A DNA stretch of 38,348 bases from assembly GCA_039180025.1 (NCBI GenBank), contig JBCDDZ010000027.1:1-38348 (forward strand), read 5' to 3'. The notes under the pieces are model-generated. The model worked only from the letters and a program-made list of their open reading frames with translations, was not told the DNA's origin and ran no database searches. This DNA comes from Algisphaera sp039180025. GTDB taxonomy: Bacteria; Planctomycetota; Phycisphaerae; Phycisphaerales; Phycisphaeraceae. Below are positions 35,795 to 38,348 of this stretch, piece by piece; within the stretch, counting starts at the first letter, position 1; each line of letters begins with the position of its first letter. The translations under genes were made by a program, and so were the position numbers.

Positions 35795-36931
35795 ATGGCA
35801 GGCTCAACCTTCGGCACCCTCTTCCGCGTCACCACCGCCGGCGAATCGCACGGCCCGGGGAACGTCTGCATCATCGACGGCTGCCCGCCCGGCCTGCCCC
35901 TGTCCGTCGACGACCTGGTCCCCGACCTGCAACGCCGCAAGCCCGGCCAGTCGCGTATCACCACCCCGCGCAAGGAAGATGACACCCCGGAAATCCTCTC
36001 CGGGACCTTCGAAGGCAGGACCACCGGCACCCCGATCGCCATCCTCATCCGCAACCGGGATCAGCGGTCGCAGGACTACGGCGACATCAAAGACAAGTAC
36101 CGTCCCGGCCACGCCGACTTCACCTTCGACGCCAAGTTCGGGTTCCGCGACTACCGCGGCGGCGGACGCTCGTCGGCGCGTGAGACGAGCGCCCGCGTCG
36201 CGGCCGGGGCGGTGGCCAAGAAACTCCTCCACGCCGTCCACGGCATCTCGATCTTGGGCATGGTCGATCAGGTCGGCGACGTCCACGCCCACCTCCCCGA
36301 CCCCGCCCAAGTGACCCTCGAACAGGTCGAGGCCAACCCGGTCCGCTGCCCCGACCCCGACGCGGCGGCCCGGATGGAGCAGCTCATCAAAGACGTCCGC
36401 AAGCAGCGGGACTCGATCGGCGGCGCCGCTCGGGTTGTCGCGCAGCACGTGCCGCCGGGCTGGGGTGAACCGGTTTTCGATAAGCTCCGCGCCGATCTGG
36501 CCAAGGCGATGTTTTCGCTGCCCGCCGTGCTCGCCGTCGAGTTCGGCCAGGGTTTCAGGGTTGCCTCGGCCCGCGGCAGCGAACACTCGGACACCTTCAT
36601 CCCCGGGGGCACCTCCGAGCAACCGCCCCACTCCATCGTGACCCAGACCAACCGCCACGGCGGCATGCTCGGCGGGATCTCGACCGGCATGCCACTGGTC
36701 TTCCGCTGCGCCGTTAAACCCACCAGCAGCATCCCCCAGGACCGCCCCACCGTGGACACCCAGGGCCGGCCGACGACCCTCGCCACCCGGGGCCGGCACG
36801 ACCCCTGCCTCCTGCCGCGCTTCGTCCCGATGGCCGAGGCCATGACCGCCCTGACCCTCGCCGACCACATGCTCCGACAAGCCGCCACGACCTACCCGCT
36901 CCGCCAGCCCAACCCGTCACTCGACTCTTAA
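35795..36931 (+). CDS. aroC: Chorismate synthase
   Basis: AroC makes chorismate from 5-enolpyruvylshikimate-3-phosphate with reduced FMN, the last shared step to aromatic amino acids. The 378-aa length fits the family. The opening GTLFRVTTAGESHGPG with its histidine (H20) is the first AroC signature. RPGHADFTFDAKFGFRDYRGGGRSSARET (positions about 105-133) is the second, and RGRHDPCLLPRFVPMAEAM (about 329-347) the third. All key His/Arg/Asp residues of the flavin and phosphate site appear present. It stands alone; no other aro gene is in the window. Confidence 0.95.
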   Translation: MAGSTFGTLFRVTTAGESHGPGNVCIIDGCPPGLPLSVDDLVPDLQRRKPGQSRITTPRKEDDTPEILSGTFEGRTTGTPIAILIRNRDQRSQDYGDIKDKYRPGHADFTFDAKFGFRDYRGGGRSSARETSARVAAGAVAKKLLHAVHGISILGMVDQVGDVHAHLPDPAQVTLEQVEANPVRCPDPDAAARMEQLIKDVRKQRDSIGGAARVVAQHVPPGWGEPVFDKLRADLAKAMFSLPAVLAVEFGQGFRVASARGSEHSDTFIPGGTSEQPPHSIVTQTNRHGGMLGGISTGMPLVFRCAVKPTSSIPQDRPTVDTQGRPTTLATRGRHDPCLLPRFVPMAEAMTALTLADHMLRQAATTYPLRQPNPSLDS

Positions 36932-37043
36932 ACACCGGCCCCGGCATCCCCGGCCCCGGGCAACAGTCCGCGAGCCAGCCCACGCCGGCCGATATCCAAA
37001 CCCGACGCCGCGAACGGCAGCGGTTCAGTCACATGCCGCATCT

Positions 37044-38090
37044 CTATCCGCTGCTCCGTGTCAGCGCGAGCGGCCACTGCCCCCGCCGCACCGCGCGCAG
37101 CGCGGGCACCCCCACCCACCGCGTCCGCCGACGCTGCTCGGTCAGCACCACGCGGCGCGTCAGCCCCGGGTCCTGGGCGAAGCAGCGGCGGACCTTCGTG
37201 GGGTGGTTGCACTGGCTCGAACGGTGCAGGAGCACCACCCGCCGCGGGTTGCCGTGGGCCGAGAGCGCCGCGATCCGCTGGACCGCCGCCAGGGCCTGCT
37301 CGTTGGACAGATGGCCCGAGTCCGAGAAGTTCCGCCGGTTCACGAACGCCGGGCGCGACGACAGGGTCGTCATCCGCTCGTCGTAGTTGCTCTCGATACA
37401 GAGCACGTCCACGCCGGCCAGGTGGCGGCAGAGCGGCTCGGGCGCGTGCCCCAGGTCCGTGGCGAACCCCACCGCGCTCCCGCCGGCCTCGAACCGGTAC
37501 CCGATCGTCCCTTGTCGGTCGTGTTGCAGCCGCACCGTCGAAACCCTTAGCCCGGGCCAGACCTCGAACAGCCCGTCCTCGAACACCTCGACCAGCCCGG
37601 CCGCGAATAGCTGCTGGTTGTTCTGGATCCGCCGCAGGTCCGCCACGTGCCAGCGGTGGCACCACAGCCGGATCCCCAGGTCCACCATCGTCCGCACCCA
37701 GCTCTTGCGGAAATGGTCGGTATCGAAGTGCGTGACGCAGATCGCTTCGACCTCCGCCAGGGTCCGCCCGGCCTGCGCCAGCCGCTGGGCCGTGGTCTTG
37801 GGCCCGAACCCCGCGTCGATCAGGAGCAGCCGGCCCGCCGCGCTCAGCGCCGTTGCATTGCCGCCCGACCCCGAACCCAATACGCATACCCGCAGCCCCG
37901 CCACGCTGCGTCGGCCGGCCCGGTCCGCCGCGCCTAAAGGCCCGCGCGGCCCTGCGACCCGCACACCTTCACGCCAGGAGTCAAATAATTCCATCTGTGA
38001 CGGCAACCCTGCCTCCATACGCGCTCTGAGCCCTTCCTTGGGTTCGCGTTCCGGGGTTTCTAATGCACCCTTACTTAAGCCAATAACCAT
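37044..38090 (-). CDS. Metallo-beta-lactamase-fold hydrolase (WalJ/YycJ-like)
   Basis: This 348-aa cytoplasmic MBL-fold protein starts its conserved fold at about residue 67 with CVLGSGSGGNATAL, the YycJ/WalJ-type opening, followed by LLLIDAGFGPKT. The metal motif is T-H121-F-D123-T-D125-H126, an HxDxDH variant of the usual HxHxDH. Further metal ligands are plausible in FATDLGHAP and in SNYDERM. Relatives are linked to exonuclease or DNA-repair roles. The first about 65 residues (ATG at 38090) are not conserved-looking; an ATG at 37994 is an alternative start. It is convergent with aroC. Confidence 0.8.
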   Translation of the reverse strand: MVIGLSKGALETPEREPKEGLRARMEAGLPSQMELFDSWREGVRVAGPRGPLGAADRAGRRSVAGLRVCVLGSGSGGNATALSAAGRLLLIDAGFGPKTTAQRLAQAGRTLAEVEAICVTHFDTDHFRKSWVRTMVDLGIRLWCHRWHVADLRRIQNNQQLFAAGLVEVFEDGLFEVWPGLRVSTVRLQHDRQGTIGYRFEAGGSAVGFATDLGHAPEPLCRHLAGVDVLCIESNYDERMTTLSSRPAFVNRRNFSDSGHLSNEQALAAVQRIAALSAHGNPRRVVLLHRSSQCNHPTKVRRCFAQDPGLTRRVVLTEQRRRTRWVGVPALRAVRRGQWPLALTRSSG

Positions 38091-38142
38091 AGCTCCGACC
38101 CACCGTCAGAGCCACCCCGCCCCGGTCGGCCGACGAACCTTG

Positions 38143-38348
38143 ATGAAACCCCACTCCGCTCCACCACTGCTCGCCCTCGCCCTGATCGGCCTCGCCGGCC
38201 TCGCCGCGGGCGGCTGCGCTTCGGCCCCGGTCCCCCGCGAGAGCCTCGCCCCGAGCTACTCCTTTATGCAAGACCCCCAGGCCCGGGCCGAGGTCGAACT
38301 CTGGCCGGTCTCGGGAGAACGACTTGCCTCCGGCGACGCCGCCCCCCC
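38143..38348 (+). CDS. Lipoprotein, N-terminal part (runs off the window)
   Basis: An open frame runs from the ATG at 38143 to the window edge (68 complete codons). A strong lipoprotein signal peptide has a hydrophobic core at about 8-21 and lipobox LAAGGC with C25. The mature start is Ser/Pro-rich, then a stretch with EVELWPVSGERL that could begin a beta domain. The family cannot be told from this part. It is divergent from the MBL hydrolase, 52 nt apart. Confidence 0.65.
   Translation, partial: MKPHSAPPLLALALIGLAGLAAGGCASAPVPRESLAPSYSFMQDPQARAEVELWPVSGERLASGDAAP

Overview
The window is about 38 kb of GC-rich bacterial chromosome. Gene content points to Planctomycetota, most likely a Phycisphaerae-type organism: a PilMNO/GspE pilus operon, Rho with a Lys/Ala-rich N-terminus, a Fpg with an apparently zincless finger, a planctomycete-style ECF sigma factor relic, and a lipoprotein- and gluzincin-rich secretome. 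This is a judgement from protein flavour, not from a marker such as rRNA. No prophage, CRISPR array or plasmid function is visible. The only mobile element is the 3' end of an IS630-type transposase at the left edge.

Layout. 1-127: transposase remnant. 427-5855 (minus): pilus/secretion operon pilM-pilN-pilO-PilP-like-pilB. 6099-11564: envelope polysaccharide region, with a secreted beta-helix protein and a flippase translationally coupled on minus, divergent from two coupled glycosyltransferases on plus. 11571-14883 (minus): LEA-type lipoprotein, nadB and a methyltransferase coupled to nadB. 14943-19286 (minus): rho, a small unknown gene, an AbiEii-like nucleotidyltransferase, then cstA. 19579-24798 (minus): solute-binding protein, SDR, a 143-aa conserved protein and a secreted gluzincin in a tight row, then coaE. 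24959-26250: tadA, a broken ECF sigma factor and tRNA-Arg(CCU). 26355-31453: fpg (minus), then plus-strand genes for an outer-membrane barrel, a ketopantoate-reductase-type enzyme, trigger factor and a SHOCT membrane protein. 31710-38348: clpX, a PDZ/S41 protease and aroC on plus, an MBL-fold hydrolase on minus, and the start of a lipoprotein.

Functionally the window combines surface machinery (pilus, polysaccharide, lipoproteins, barrel), protein quality control (trigger factor, ClpX, S41 protease, but no clpP) and core metabolism (NAD, CoA, chorismate).

The most unusual signal is a dispersed DNA-level micro-repeat, CCCCCGGAA (reverse TTCCGGGGG). I count 19 exact copies by eye, mostly clustered. 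They lie inside seven unrelated genes in different reading frames and in several intergenic gaps, and none occurs to the right of about 28.6 kb. A second pattern is a TAnnnT box exactly 6 nt before the start codon of five genes, which suggests leaderless transcription. A third is a long C-rich, G-poor leader in front of rho, fitting Rho autoregulation.
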